Shown in pieces: positions 34,870-46,372 of a DNA stretch of 64,000 nucleotides. The DNA is from Epiperipatus broadwayi (lineage: Eukaryota > Onychophora > Udeonychophora > Euonychophora > Peripatidae). Where the stretch lies: positions 2,232,001 through 2,296,000 of the forward strand of contig JAQFVV010000112.1 of NCBI GenBank assembly GCA_028023455.1. Reading direction: 5' to 3'. Made by a program: the position numbers and the translations under genes. The number at the start of each line of letters is the position of its first letter. The first letter of the stretch is position 1. The notes beneath the pieces were generated by a model that searched no databases, was not told the DNA's origin, and was given only the letters and a program-made list of their open reading frames with translations.

Positions 34870-35262
34870 AGCTTGAATCTTGTGACATTTTGAACATTTT
34901 TCAACAATAAAGTCACCAAACTCTCCATACAATAGTGTCACCAAATGCAAGCCTTCATAATCAAAGGATGCAGAAAGGTTTGTGCATAAAATCCCTAGTG
35001 CCTACTCATTCAATATCCCCAGACTTGTTTCTAGCTTGTGGCTTTCATCAGTCAGGAGCCTTGGATTTGTGTACCTAGATCTTAGGATCCAATGCAACCT
35101 TCCAACAGCCAACTTTTTCCTATTTGGTTAACTATTCATGCATCCATTGATTATGAAGGTTCGCACTTGGTGGCACTACTGTATAAAGAATTTGATACTC
35201 TTACTAACAGCATGTGTACTCATATGAAATACTGATCATGTGATATTATAACTACTGTTTAA
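34870..35262. repeat. Foldback repeat, family C, long copy
   Basis: The left arm 'aactctccatacaatagtgt' pairs with 'ggcactactgtataaagaat' on the right. The core is complete: 'cataaaatccctagtgccta', 'aatatccccagacttgtttc', 'gtggctttcatcagtcagg'. The outer right segment ('tgatcatgtgatattataac') matches the outer segments at 42469 and 53775 in reverse complement. Non-coding. Confidence 0.65.
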
Positions 35263-35995
35263 TGCCCATTCAATTTTCCTATTGGGAGCCTTTTACCAAG
35301 TAAATTTTGATTTTTTTACATTTAACACAAAATAAAACTATAGTATGTATATATTACTTATAATGTAATAAAAATCACACAATTACTTCTCTATAAAGCT
35401 GATGGTTGAAATATTAAAGCAGCTTTATAGCGAAATAATTGTGTGTTTTTATTATGTTTTTATTTTTCCTTTAGTTAGTTCGTATATTTATTACTTATAA
35501 TGTATTTATATGTTTGTACACATAATGATGACTTACATACATGATCCGTATATTATATAATTTTCCAATCATTTTTAAATAATAAATTTACTTATACCAA
35601 ACAAAACAAGAATGTCAATTCTAGACCAAATTGGGGGGGGGGGGAGTAAAGATAAAATAAACACAAAGAAGAAAAGAAGATTGTAAGCAAAGGGAAAAAG
35701 AAAACAAGGATTGCTCTTCAAATTATCATCAATTGTTGTTTCCTATTATTGGCTATACTCTTAACCACAATTTATTTCAACATTTCAATGTTACAGTGTG
35801 CTTGAATAGGTCAAATATTTTTGTTATCAGATTAAGTAATAAAAGGTAAATATAGCTCAGAAAAATAAAGTTCCAATACATATCCATGAGGATAGGGTCT
35901 TGTGGTGCTATAACAATGAATCCAACAATAGTACTTGTGGTGTAGTTGAAATCTACACTGAATAAAAAATTATATTTTATTTTTTTTTGGCAAAT
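35263..35995. other. AT-rich sequence, no gene recognised
   Basis: Contains a short inverted pair around 35385-35455 ('acaattacttctctataaag' and 'ctttatagcgaaataattgt') and a run of about 13 G near 35633. No protein-like frame. Confidence 0.5.
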
Positions 35996-36270
35996 TTGGA
36001 CTTATTGAAAAAATTAAAAGATTGAAATGGAGTTGGGCTGGACATATTGCTAGAAGAGATGATAATAGATGGACAATTGAAATTTTAAACTGGATTCCAA
36101 GAGATTGTAAAAGACCCAGAAAGAGATCACATGTGAGATGGATGGATGAAATAAGAAAATGTGCAGGGGTGTTGTGGAGAAGAGAAGCTAAAGAGCAGAG
36201 AAGATGGATTAAACTTGGAGAGACCTTCATCCTGCAGTGGATTGATAATGGTTGATGATGATGATGATGA
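35996..36270 (+). mobile_element. RTE-type LINE 3' end, copy 3 (young)
   Basis: A 5'-truncated copy keeping the last 78 codons of the LINE protein in one open frame. It reads LKWSWAGHIARRDDN, ILNWIPRDCKRPRKR, WMDEIRKCAGVLWRR and the end QWIDNG, stopping at 36255 and followed by a GATGATGATGATGATGA tail. By eye it differs from copy 1 (1-890) at well under a tenth of positions across the shared region, including the stop and tail. The two therefore derive from recently related sources. No clear target duplication is visible. Confidence 0.85.
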
Positions 36271-37429
36271 AATGGTTATTTATCGATAATTAATTAAAGA
36301 ATTAAACAAAAATAGAAACAACTATAATCAAATTACAATATTCATTTTAATCAGACTTTATTAAATTTAAAGAAATTTTAAATTAATAAGTTGTCATTGA
36401 AAGACACTCATCATTAAAATAATTAGAAAGCCCATAAATATGTTTTGAAAATGTAAACTGCTAATGCTTTTCCTACACTGATTTCTTATGATGATATGAT
36501 GGAGTGAGCTATTTAAGGCAGTTTACTCTTTTTATAGAGTGATGAAATATGATAAGTGACATGATGATGAACAAATAAATCTAACAAATAATCTCTTTTT
36601 TACAATTATCACAATACTTTTATTCAATTATCACCCACTTTTGATTGTCTAACAGTCTTTTTCAGATAAATAAATAAAAGCATTGTGAAAAGTATAAGAA
36701 AGAGATAATCATAAAACCTTTATGGTAATGCTGTTTTCCCAATAATAGAGTTGGGCAGTTGAAGAGCAAGCAGAAAGAATTGATTCAATAGTATATCAAA
36801 AAGAAATGTCATGAGATTCAAAAGTAATTGTTTAAAAGGCAGTGTTTTACAAGTGTTTATACAAAAAGTATTTGACTATGGCATAATAATAAAACATACT
36901 AGTGTTGTCAACTTGTATCATTATGAGAAAGTTTCAGAAGAATTTACTAATTTAATGTGGAACAATATTAAAAAACTTCAGATCAATTGTTAAATAAAAT
37001 AATTTGATTAGTAGTTAGAAAAGCTTGAAATTGACTTCTGATAGAATAAATACCAATATTGATATGTGGAATACAATTATTATATTGCAATCACCAGAAA
37101 ACTAGATGCCCTATGTGGTTTAGCATAGTTGTAGAGTGTCAGATTTTGGAATGTGGGGTCCCATTTGATGCCTGTGTTAGCACTTCTGGCTTTAAACTTC
37201 TTTTGAATTCTTGAGCAATGAGATCATTCAAATTTTTTTTTTTTCACAAGATAAAAAAAGACTATTACTAATGAACTATCAATATATAACATCAGTGCTA
37301 TAAAGCATCCTCTAGAACCTAACAAAAATCATTCATGGCAGACTGTTTGCACTGCTATCCAGTAACCATTGATTAGCTTACTGAAAATACAGCTTTCAGC
37401 TGAAAAACAATCACTTAGTTAGAAACTGA
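36271..37429. other. AT-rich sequence, no gene recognised
   Basis: Nothing protein-like; the 60-codon frame at 36811-36993 has no recognisable motif. A T-run followed by 'cacaagataaaaaaag' lies near 37232. Confidence 0.5.
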
Positions 37430-38000
37430 TTATAGGAGTTTTCTTGTCTGTCAGTGAATGTCTTTTAATTAAATGTTTAAATAATTTTTTAAAAAAAGTT
37501 AGAGGGATAGGCATTTATGAAGTATTATAACTTTATCTTTTCTATTGCATTGCCAAATCTATATAATATTAATATCATCTATGTTCATTATTACTTTACA
37601 ATGCTTTTTTTACAACTTAATATGACAGTTTTGATTGCCCCAGCAATCTTCTTCAGAACTTCTATTTATAAAAAGTAGAAGTTCTGAAGAAGATTGCTGG
37701 GGCAATCAAAACTGTCATATTAGGTTATAAAAAAGGGAATTGTGTTGTTTAAGGTATATGCAAGAATAATATATATTAAGGAGCAAATTAAAATGATGCT
37801 GAGATGTACTTTTCAAAAAGAATCATGAGAGTTTGTCTGTCATCAAATGTTTTTTAATTGAATGTTTGAATAATTTTAGAAAAATAGTTAGTGGTATTGG
37901 TATAACATGTTTAATGCAAATGCAAGAGTAATATATATTAACAGCTAAGGTAAAATGATGTGAATTGAACCTCCCAGAAAGGGTCATGAGAGAGCATCTT
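37430..38000 (+). repeat. Tandem repeat, unit about 170 bp, interrupted by a hairpin insert
   Basis: 'gtctgtcagtgaatgtcttt' (about 37448) and 'gtctgtcatcaaatgttttt' (about 37835) start equivalent blocks that continue 'aattaaatgtttaaataatt' / 'aattgaatgtttgaataatt'. 'gcaagaataatatatattaa' (about 37760) and 'gcaagagtaatatatattaa' (about 37922) start the second shared block, which ends 'aatcatgagag' / 'ggtcatgagag'. So about two units are present, and the first is lengthened by the hairpin at 37605-37734. Confidence 0.6.
37605..37734. repeat. Nearly perfect hairpin, stem of about 60 bp
   Basis: 37619-37663 and 37677-37721 are exact reverse complements over 45 bases (for example 'gattgccccagcaatcttct' in the left arm). 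Pairing continues outward with a single mismatch and one wobble to about 37605/37734, and inward into a loop of about 5-13 bases. No coding sequence. The perfect arms imply recent insertion or gene conversion. It lies inside a tandem repeat unit. Confidence 0.9.
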
Positions 38001-40033
38001 CTAGCTAGCAAATCTTGTTAAGTGGCCCTCCCATAAAATAGGCAAACTGAAAGTGTGATTAAAAATGAATGATTATAATAGGAAATATCAAGAATATTTT
38101 GAGTTATGATATGTACTTATATACTAATAAAGCATATCCCTGAAGACTTGTAATAAATAAGGACTATGTGCCATATATCTCCCTGCCACCTTCATAGTGA
38201 AAGGCAAAATTTGATTGAAATGTAACATTTCTTTTTCAGAGAACTGAGAATTTATATTATTGTAAAGTGACAACAAGATCTATAATCTATCATGGGCATT
38301 TTTCCAAAATAATATTATCAACTGCTCGATTTTTTTTAGCCTTCATAAATAAAATATTCATTTTTATGATAGATGTGTGTGTGATTTGATGTACTCTTAC
38401 CTCGAAGATTACAGATTACTCCCAGTTTTTCTATTTCCAAACTCAAAGCAATTCAGTATTTTATCTATATGCTAAATAAATGATCTTGTAATATGTAATT
38501 AGAGGAATTTAAACTCAGGATACTGTTACATGATCTTTTAATAATAATGTAATAGGTCTAACTTTTTTTTTTCAAGTAGTCAGGCAAATCTGTAAGCAAT
38601 TCAATTATTGGTTGGCCAATGGATATCTAGTCACTCTTACTTATAGAGCAAAAGTAGCATATTACTACGAGATGATCAAATGGATGTTAATATGCTGCTC
38701 GTCAAACAAAAATATGATGTAATTCGATATAATCTTGCGTCTGATGATGAGACATCATAATCTTATAGAAAGATTGGGGGGGGGGGGTAAATTTTACCTT
38801 TGTTTCCAAAAAGCAAAGGCATTTACTACGTATAGTATATTGGAGATTAATGTATTAATAAATACATACTCGAATTTTTCAGACAGTTTTTTTACGAGTT
38901 TCTTTCTCTCTTAAAGAATGTTATGCTGCTCTCCTTGAGACATTCTTTTCTTATAGCGTTAGAAAGAAAAGAACTCTATAAATAATATTCATTAAGTTTA
39001 CACTAAACTTTTTTTTTTTCTTTTTCAGTTATAACTTCTAAATGGCAGTCAGTGAAGTGAGATTTTAAAGCATTGTGGGTAATGGGGAAATGAATACTTT
39101 TGAGCTATCTAAAGATACTTTGAAGAATCGTGCTTTCTTTTATCATTTAATAACATCTATGATTACTAAAAAAAAAATCTATCAAATCTCTCCACTTCAG
39201 TAAATAAATCAATGCCGTAAAAAGGAGGCTTTGATGATAAAACGGTGAATCGCAAGAAAAAAGATCAATAATTGATTTTTTTTAAAAATTATTCTTGAAA
39301 TATAGATGAAAACATAACTTCGTTTGAATAAATAATTGCATATTTTATGACAGAAATATCTCTTTCCAGAATAAGATCAAATGACCGGTAATGACTTTCC
39401 TTATATAAAGTAACTACTGATATTACCTACAATGAACGCATATGCTGGCATACATATACGCGCACACACACATATATATATAAACACTTTTTTTTCTTCT
39501 TTCAGTTCCATTTTTCATAACATTTTTTATCTTCGTCTATTATTTTAATTTCTCTATACTAAGCAATATCATATCGATTTGTATTTGTATACATACAGCA
39601 CTATGATATCCCATAATTCAATATTTGTTTTCTATAATAATGTTAATAGTTCTAGTTGACGCCTACGGGATCACGTGACAATTCTAAATCTTCATTTCTT
39701 TTATACATTCATTTGCCTTACAGAACAATTTGGTCTCTTCATTATTAGCATAGAAATCTTTAGCTTTAGTATTAATTTGAATTTTAAACGATATAAGATT
39801 CCCCTACAAAAAGGATTAGTATATAGAAGATAAAAAATGTAAATTCAGCAAGTATAAAATGAAATGCAAAATATTAAAGACAATTTTTAGAGAGAAACAT
39901 TATTGAAAGCAGCAATTTGAAAAACGTATTAGCAGACTAAAGTGTTTGGGAGAGGATAAGTCTGGAAGAATACATTAAAATGTATTAATTCTAAAGCAGT
40001 ATGTAATTTGCTTATAATGAATATTTCCTATAT
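38001..40033. other. No gene recognised
   Basis: The stretch includes G-runs near 38767 and a 'cgcgcacacacacatatatata' type microsatellite near 39460. A slightly CpG-richer stretch at 39655-39690 ('gacgcctacgggatcacgtg') is too short to interpret. Confidence 0.5.
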
Positions 40034-40589
40034 ATATAATTAGGAGGATTTAAATTCAGAATTTTTCAGATCTATTCATCCTCCAATCGATGATCTCAAG
40101 CAACGATGCATATGATCACATACATGTGAAAAAGATATATGATTCCCAATATATCTATTTCATGCAGAACCGGCACTCATCAGTTGGGCCAGATCATAAT
40201 CTCCCCCATATATATACAATCAGTGCTTAGTTTATATTAAGATTGCCATTCCTCAAACTTTAATGGACGGACTTCAATCTTTTCACCCTTCCAACTCTTC
40301 AACCATCCATCGTTGGTTTTTCAATGAAACGGATAGTTGAAGAGTTGTAAGGATGAGAAGATTGAAGGCTGTCCATTAAAGTTTGAGGAATTGCTATGGC
40401 GAGCACAGATTGTATATACATGGGAGATTATGATCTGGCCCAACTGATGAGTGCTAGTTCTGCACAAAATAGGTATATTGGGGATCATATATCTTTTTTA
40501 CATGTGTGTGGACATGTGTATCGGTTGTTTGAGATGGATTGGAGGTTGAATAGGCTTAAAAATCTTGAGTTTAAATCCATCTAATTACA
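40034..40589. repeat. Family B giant palindrome, 556 bp
   Basis: Two family B halves face each other with the symmetry centre at about 40312. Left-arm blocks 'gaggatttaaattcag', 'caatatatctatttcatgca', 'cactcatcagttgggccaga' and 'cctcaaactttaatggacgg' each have their reverse complement at the mirror position in the right arm. Arms are about 265 bp and pair over most of their length. The 62-codon frame at 40396-40584 (+) lies wholly in the right arm and is not a gene. Confidence 0.85.
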
Positions 40590-42468
40590 TAAAATCTACT
40601 AATTAAAGATAAAATAGTGTCAAATTAAGATTAAAACTGAAACTAAAGACATAAATGGCAATAGTAGTAATAGAATGAAAAGAATTACTATTTAAGCTAA
40701 GACCTGGTATTATAAATAAAAATAAGGTAAAAAATAAATAAATTTGTCATGAGATAAATTTGTTAATACTGTTAAAAAAAGAATTAAAAAAATAATCATA
40801 TGTAACAAACAATAAGATTTTAATACATTCTTTTACATATAAATGATTTTAAAATTGTTAAATGCTATCAAACATAAAATAACAAACAGTTTTCTCATAC
40901 TGTGCATATAACTTAGTTATCAGATGTGTCAGAGTTTTTGAACATCTCCCAAAATGCTAGAATAATGGCCTATGTTTTATATATAAATGTCTTAAAGTAA
41001 TCTTACAATCGTCTTGGAAAGTTTGTGAAGATGGCCTTTTGTTAGTAATTAAATAAGGACTATTTCTATCATATAGAATTGTTAAATGTCTTTACAAAAA
41101 ATTAATCTTTATTTAGATCTTTCAAATACATTCAACTAGTAAACAATAGTATGATGTTAGTATAAATGTGTTTCAATTGGTATTGTTCTAGTCTCTTTGA
41201 ATAATATTTGAATATGAAGTCACTCAACAATTAATTCTAGATTATGAAAATAAACCAAATATATAATTAAAATAGTCATTTGATTTCAAAGTATAAATAT
41301 ACTATTATAAAAATCATACACATGTATTGTGTTTAAATTAGTAACTTAACATTAAATGCATACCATGCAAGACATTAATTAGTATATTTGAATCAAACTA
41401 TACTTATAATGTGAAAAGAATGGCCTATTATTTTAAAATGAATAATAGTATTTAGCAAAGACAAAAGCTTATATGTGTAAAAGAGTATGTTAAAAATCAA
41501 TTTGTTTACTATGTGTAGTTTCAGTTATTAATTATTACATACAATATATATGTACACAGAAAACACATTAATGACTGAGTCAAACACATTATATGCAGAA
41601 TGTCTCATGAGACCAGCATTATGGGTATGTTAAATTCTATGTCCAAAAACTGATTGAATCATTAATTAGGACATAGAATATAAATATTAGTACAAAAAAT
41701 TGATTCTTATAGTGTGAAAAAAAAATTGATTCTTAACTTAACCATATTTGGTGATAGTGTACAAATTTTGTCACTCTTTTAAACCAATTTATTCTTTACA
41801 GTGTATGTACTGCATTAATATACACTACTTCAAGCAGATATAAATAAACAAAAAATAGAAACACTAAAATTTCTAAATATATCATTTTTCTATATTGGTA
41901 TGCCATATGTTTATTAATAACATTAATCATTTAGTAGTGGCAGAAAAAAAAGAGTAAAATATTCTTATATTGTGTATAAAAGCTTATATTATGATGAGTT
42001 TAACCAAGAAACTGAAATGAGTATTGGCAAATAGGGGTAACTATATAGATTCCAAAGTCGATTTAAAAGCATCCATAATGAGATGCTAAATTTAGTGGAA
42101 AAAAAAGATATTGTCCAGAGTGTTTTATTGTCATAAAAGTCTGATATTTCACTATTCATTTTATTTTAAAAAATAAAGATATTGTACAATCATTTTATTT
42201 TGTTTTTTATTTTTTGTGAATGAATGTGAATTATCACACACGCACACACGCATTATACATACACATATATAAATGTGCTATCTCAATTTATTATTAATAA
42301 CTTTATTACTACTATTTTTAAATTTTGTTTAAACTTTATAATCTTAATTTACACATATATGCTACACACAAAAAAAAAAGCATTTGTGCTATACATGTGT
42401 TATAAAGTACAGTATATACTTGCAGTTCACTAAATATGTATTGCATTGTAATAAAAACTTAACAATAA
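40590..42468. other. AT-rich sequence, no gene recognised
   Basis: 'attgattcttatagtgtg' and 'attgattcttaacttaac' form a short local duplication near 41700-41735. A 'cacacacgcacacacgca' run lies near 42236. Nothing coding. Confidence 0.5.
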
Positions 42469-42675
42469 GCATCACATGATCACAATTTCTTATGTTTGCT
42501 TATAACTGTTATTAAAACAGGCAAAACTCTCCATACAGTATTGTTACTCAGTGCAAGACAGAGTAATCAATGGATGCCAGAAGGCTTTTGCATAAAATCC
42601 CCATCTAGTGCCTACTCATCTAATATCCCCAGATATCTCACTGATGAGGGCCATAAACCTGTTTTAAAAGCTTAA
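42469..42675 (+). repeat. Foldback repeat, family C, right arm lost
   Basis: Starts with the outer segment 'catcacatgatcacaatttc', then 'attaaaacaggcaaaactct', 'gtaatcaatggatgccagaa', 'atctagtgcctactcatcta' and 'atatctcactgatgagggcc'. It matches 26351-26480 closely but lacks the mirrored right end. Confidence 0.7.
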
Positions 42676-43808
42676 CATCAAAATGTGAGTAGTTATACTC
42701 AATGTTCAATGTATACAAGGACATCTTGAAATGAAATATAGTGAGTAACTTCACTGTATCTCAATTTTAGAAGTACCATCATAAATATTAGCATAAACCT
42801 TTATGAATGTATCATTTAGATGCATATTAGCAACATAAAAAAGAAAAAGACAAAATTTTAAAGCTTTCTTGAGTAACTTTAAAATAATTTTTATAATATC
42901 AATGAAGCATCATGACTCCCATGAAAATCAAGCTCAAGTTCACTGCAGATTACTTTTTAGAATGTGTCTTCTTTCATTCACTTCACCTACTCAATCCAAT
43001 AAATGTGCATTTACAGTAGAAGACTGTATAACAGTGGTTTTGTCATGATTCATTAGGAATATTAATGACATTTCAGGATGCCATGAAATATAGTGAGCAG
43101 AACAACACTTTTAATATCTACCATTATAAGTATGAAAAGCATTAATTACCTGTGTGATTTTAGTTTCATATTATTTTTTAAATGCTTTTACAATATCTTC
43201 AAGTAGACTTTATTTAGTATCAACTTTTCTTATGTGAAATTAATACCATTTATTCTGCAGTTACAGCATTAAAGATTAATTTTATTTGCATTTTGAAAAT
43301 AATATATCATCAATGACAACAACGCAGATGCAACACTTGCTTTGCTATCTCGGAAAATGGACAAGTTGATTAATTTACATATACATTTGCATATATTACC
43401 ATTTAATAATATCATAAGAACTATTACTATTTTGGCTATGATTATGGGGGATAACACCTTGAGAGCGCTTAGTCTGAATTAACTCATTTTGATTGTTTGC
43501 TATTAACAGCTTCTTCAACTATCATTTTAAAGTGCTGGTATATATATATATATATTGTAATGGTCAAAAAGTAAGACTCACACGAAAACACCCAAGGATA
43601 ATTAGCATGTGAGTTCCACCTTCTGATGATGCATGATTAAAATCTTTTTTTGTTTATAGCTGCTAAACTCAGCTAGATTGAAGTGACATCTTATTTTAAT
43701 AAATCATATTGATTGCAATAAATGACAATCCCCAAAATAATGAGAAATTATAATTTATTTCCATATATACATCATCATTATTTAGAATAATATCATATTA
43801 TTTTATTT
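42676..43808. other. AT-rich sequence, no gene recognised
   Basis: A (ta)n tract lies near 43541. The 62-codon frame at 43269-43457 (-) shows no motif. No repeat-family member was recognised. Confidence 0.5.
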
Positions 43809-43952
43809 AACTGCCCTATCTAGTTTTTTTTAAATGTGTCATAGCATCAGCCGGGATGTGAACCCACAACCGTCTGCAACCAACTACTTGCTTGCAAGGC
43901 AGCTGCGATGACCTCTTGGCTAACAATGCTTGACAACTGCCCTATCTAGTTT
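43809..43952 (-). mobile_element. Short tRNA-derived SINE, copy 2, with 18-bp target duplication
   Basis: Minus-strand body GTCAAGCATTGTTAGCC, then 'aagaggtcatcgcagctg', anticodon-loop-like CTTGCAA, an extra 'agttggttgcagacgg' in the variable region, B-box-like 'gggttcacatccc', and 'atgacacattt' with an A-rich tail. Perfect 18-bp copies of 'aactgccctatctagttt' flank it at 43809-43826 and 43935-43952. The block order and both ends match the SINE at 28756-28883, so they are one family. The longer variable region makes this copy resemble a class II tRNA. Confidence 0.85.
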
Positions 43953-44261
43953 GAAGACAAATTAATACAATTACAGATTTATTGATTCTATTATTACTCC
44001 ATGCACAGACAATATACAGCTCTATTCCTCTTAATTATCTCTGGATAGACAGATTCACTGCACAAACAAACTGATATTACTATTTATTAATACAATAATT
44101 CATAATAACGTTTTACAAATAACTATATTACAGCTTCAGGTTATGCTAAACCATTTGTAAACTATATCATTGGAAAAACTAGACTAATATTAATCATTTC
44201 AGGCTGTAGTACAGATAAATAACAAAAGCACTAAGTGTAGAAGGCAGACAACAGCATCTGC
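43953..44261. other. AT-rich sequence, no gene recognised
   Basis: I see no feature between the SINE and the satellite array that follows. Confidence 0.5.
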
Positions 44262-44812
44262 TTTACACTCATGTATGAATAAAGAATATATATAAATGAA
44301 GTATATTCTATATACTAGGAATGTGCATCTACTGCACACTATTTCTCAAAGTAAGTTACTGGATTTGAATGATTGGATAACACAATGGTGTCACACTCAT
44401 TTATGAACTAAGAAAATATATAAATGTAGCATATGATTTACAATAGGAATGTGTGTGAACTGCATGCTACTGATCAAAGTAAATTTCTGGGTGTGAGTGA
44501 CCAGACAACACAACAGTATCACACTCATTTACAAACAAATAAAATATATACACAAAGTATACCATATAAGTAGGATTCTACTGCATACTACTGCTCAAAG
44601 TATGTTATCAGGTATGAGTGACCAGCTGATGCAATGGTACCATACTTATTTATGAACAAAAGTATATATAAACAAAGCATATGATATACAGTAAGAATGT
44701 GCATCTACCACATACTACTACTCAAAGTAAGGTGCAGGGTGTGAGTGACTGGACAACACAATGGTTTCACACTCATTTATGACCAAAGAAAATATATCTA
44801 CAAAACAGCTGG
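44262..44812 (+). repeat. Satellite-like tandem array, unit about 126 bp, four units plus a partial
   Basis: 'acactcatttatgaac' or variants start units at about 44266, 44392, 44521, 44641 and 44768 (spacings 126, 129, 120, 127). Each unit contains an 'aaaatatataaa' stretch, 'ggaatgtgcatctactgcat' type sequence, 'actactgctcaaagta' and 'gggtgtgagtgaccagacaa'. Units differ by roughly a fifth of positions by eye. No internal open frame is conserved. Confidence 0.85.
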
Positions 44813-46294
44813 AAATAAACACTTATTAGCTCAAATACATTTAATATACTCAATTATCCTTTCCCATGCCTGGTTATTTCCAAACCTGTAGAGTATTTTT
44901 CTTATAACTATAAACCATATTAAAAAGACAAATTTTACTTAATTTATTTAATCTGTTTATGAGGCTTTTTTATTATATCCAGAGATCATTAATCTTATTC
45001 ATGTTAATGATCAAATAGATGATTATTTTTACAATTTCAATGCATAAGGGTAGTGCAAATGACTATTATTAATTCTGGTATTAAAATGCTAAATACGTTT
45101 TTAATAAATGATGAGGGTTTGCAATAACAAGCTAATTGTTTTACATACAATTATTTTTCTTTTTAGGTTTATGCTGACTGAACTGTGGCATGACTAATAA
45201 AAGTAGGAATCCATAGCCATTTATAATTTCTAAACAGATACATTTTATGCAAAATCAATCTAATTAAATGTAGGAGGTAAAATATCTATTAGTAATATAC
45301 AATCATAATAATATATAATCAAAGTTCATTCACATTACTCTTTTCATCATTAATAGTTCAAGTTCTGAATTCAGGTATTGATAGACTTTTTGCAGAATTA
45401 GTTTGACAAACATAGCTATGTCTGGTGGTCTCTGCAAAGCTTCTATTATATTGCTTTTGATGGTTGCAATGGTTTTCATTAATACATTTTTATTTTCTTA
45501 TTCAATGGGCAACATCTGATGATGTTTTCCTCATTGAATGACTGCTGGTTGATCCCCAAAGCAATAGACACTTTTAAAGTTAGGTAGCATATAATTTGCA
45601 CAGACACTGGACACAACACACTTTGAGCTGTTTTTACATTATTTGATGGCTTCTTCTTGGCAACTCACAATGGCCTTTTAGCTTACACTCAGATGACTTG
45701 CCAAGAGTGGAGCAGATAATGGGATTTTCTACTATTCCATGATATATTTAACCAAAGCCTGATACTTAGAACAATCACAGCATTAAACAATTAAAACATA
45801 ACAATTATCGATACTAGTATCAACGACCATTCACGTCGCTGAATGGTGCTAGTGCTAATGAAAAACACTGAAATATAACATTGCCTGACCATGACCTTTT
45901 AACAAGTAACTGACTGGTCATTGACATTAGTACCCAATTATCTTCTGAAAGACTCAAATTTATAGTTCACTAAGCTGTTTTATCAGAAAAATCGATTTCC
46001 ATCATGCATCAATTTCAAGATTCATCCATTGGTTGTAGATAACTTCTAAACTTCATTACAATCAATGGCTTACTTGTCCAATTACAGCATTTATAAAATT
46101 TTAGTTTTGAAAAGGAATTATATCAAAATAATAACTAATATTTTGACTAAACTACATAAAAAAATTTTATCTCCTAATTAACTGATCTCTTTACCTAGAA
46201 TTTAATTTACATTTTATACAATAATGTCATTTCCATCCTCTTAATTATAAAATACCTTTACAATTGTTAATTATCTTTTTGACATGTGTATGAT
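44813..46294. other. No gene recognised; moderately complex segment
   Basis: 45420-45760 is less AT-rich and has few homopolymers ('gctggttgatccccaaagca', 'gatggcttcttcttggcaac'). It has stops in all frames within short distances and no motif that I can name. It may be a decayed element. A short palindrome 'cgatactagtatc' lies near 45809. Confidence 0.4.
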
Positions 46295-46372
46295 TAGGTA
46301 TGTCAGCAATGTGACATAGCATGGTTAGTTGAGAGTCGTGTGAAAGTCTGAGTTCAAACCCCTACATATTAC
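46295..46372 (+). repeat. tRNA-like / family B terminal fragment
   Basis: 'tagcatggttagttgagag' followed by 'gaaagtctgagttcaaaccc' resembles spaced polymerase III A and B boxes. It also matches the outer end of family B elements read on the minus strand ('gcttgaaagtctgtattcaa' near 26990). It may be either an old SINE or a family B end; the overlap itself is informative. Confidence 0.4.

Noticed and set aside
35632-35645. G-run (also C or G runs near 8241, 33909, 38767) as G-quadruplex element
   Set aside because: Single homopolymers without the four spaced runs of a typical quadruplex; more likely slippage products.
40396-40584. 62-codon open frame
   Set aside because: It lies entirely within the right arm of the family B palindrome and is not preserved in other copies.
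45420-45760. Possible decayed gene in a less AT-rich stretch
   Set aside because: All frames on both strands are broken by stops and I recognise no motif.
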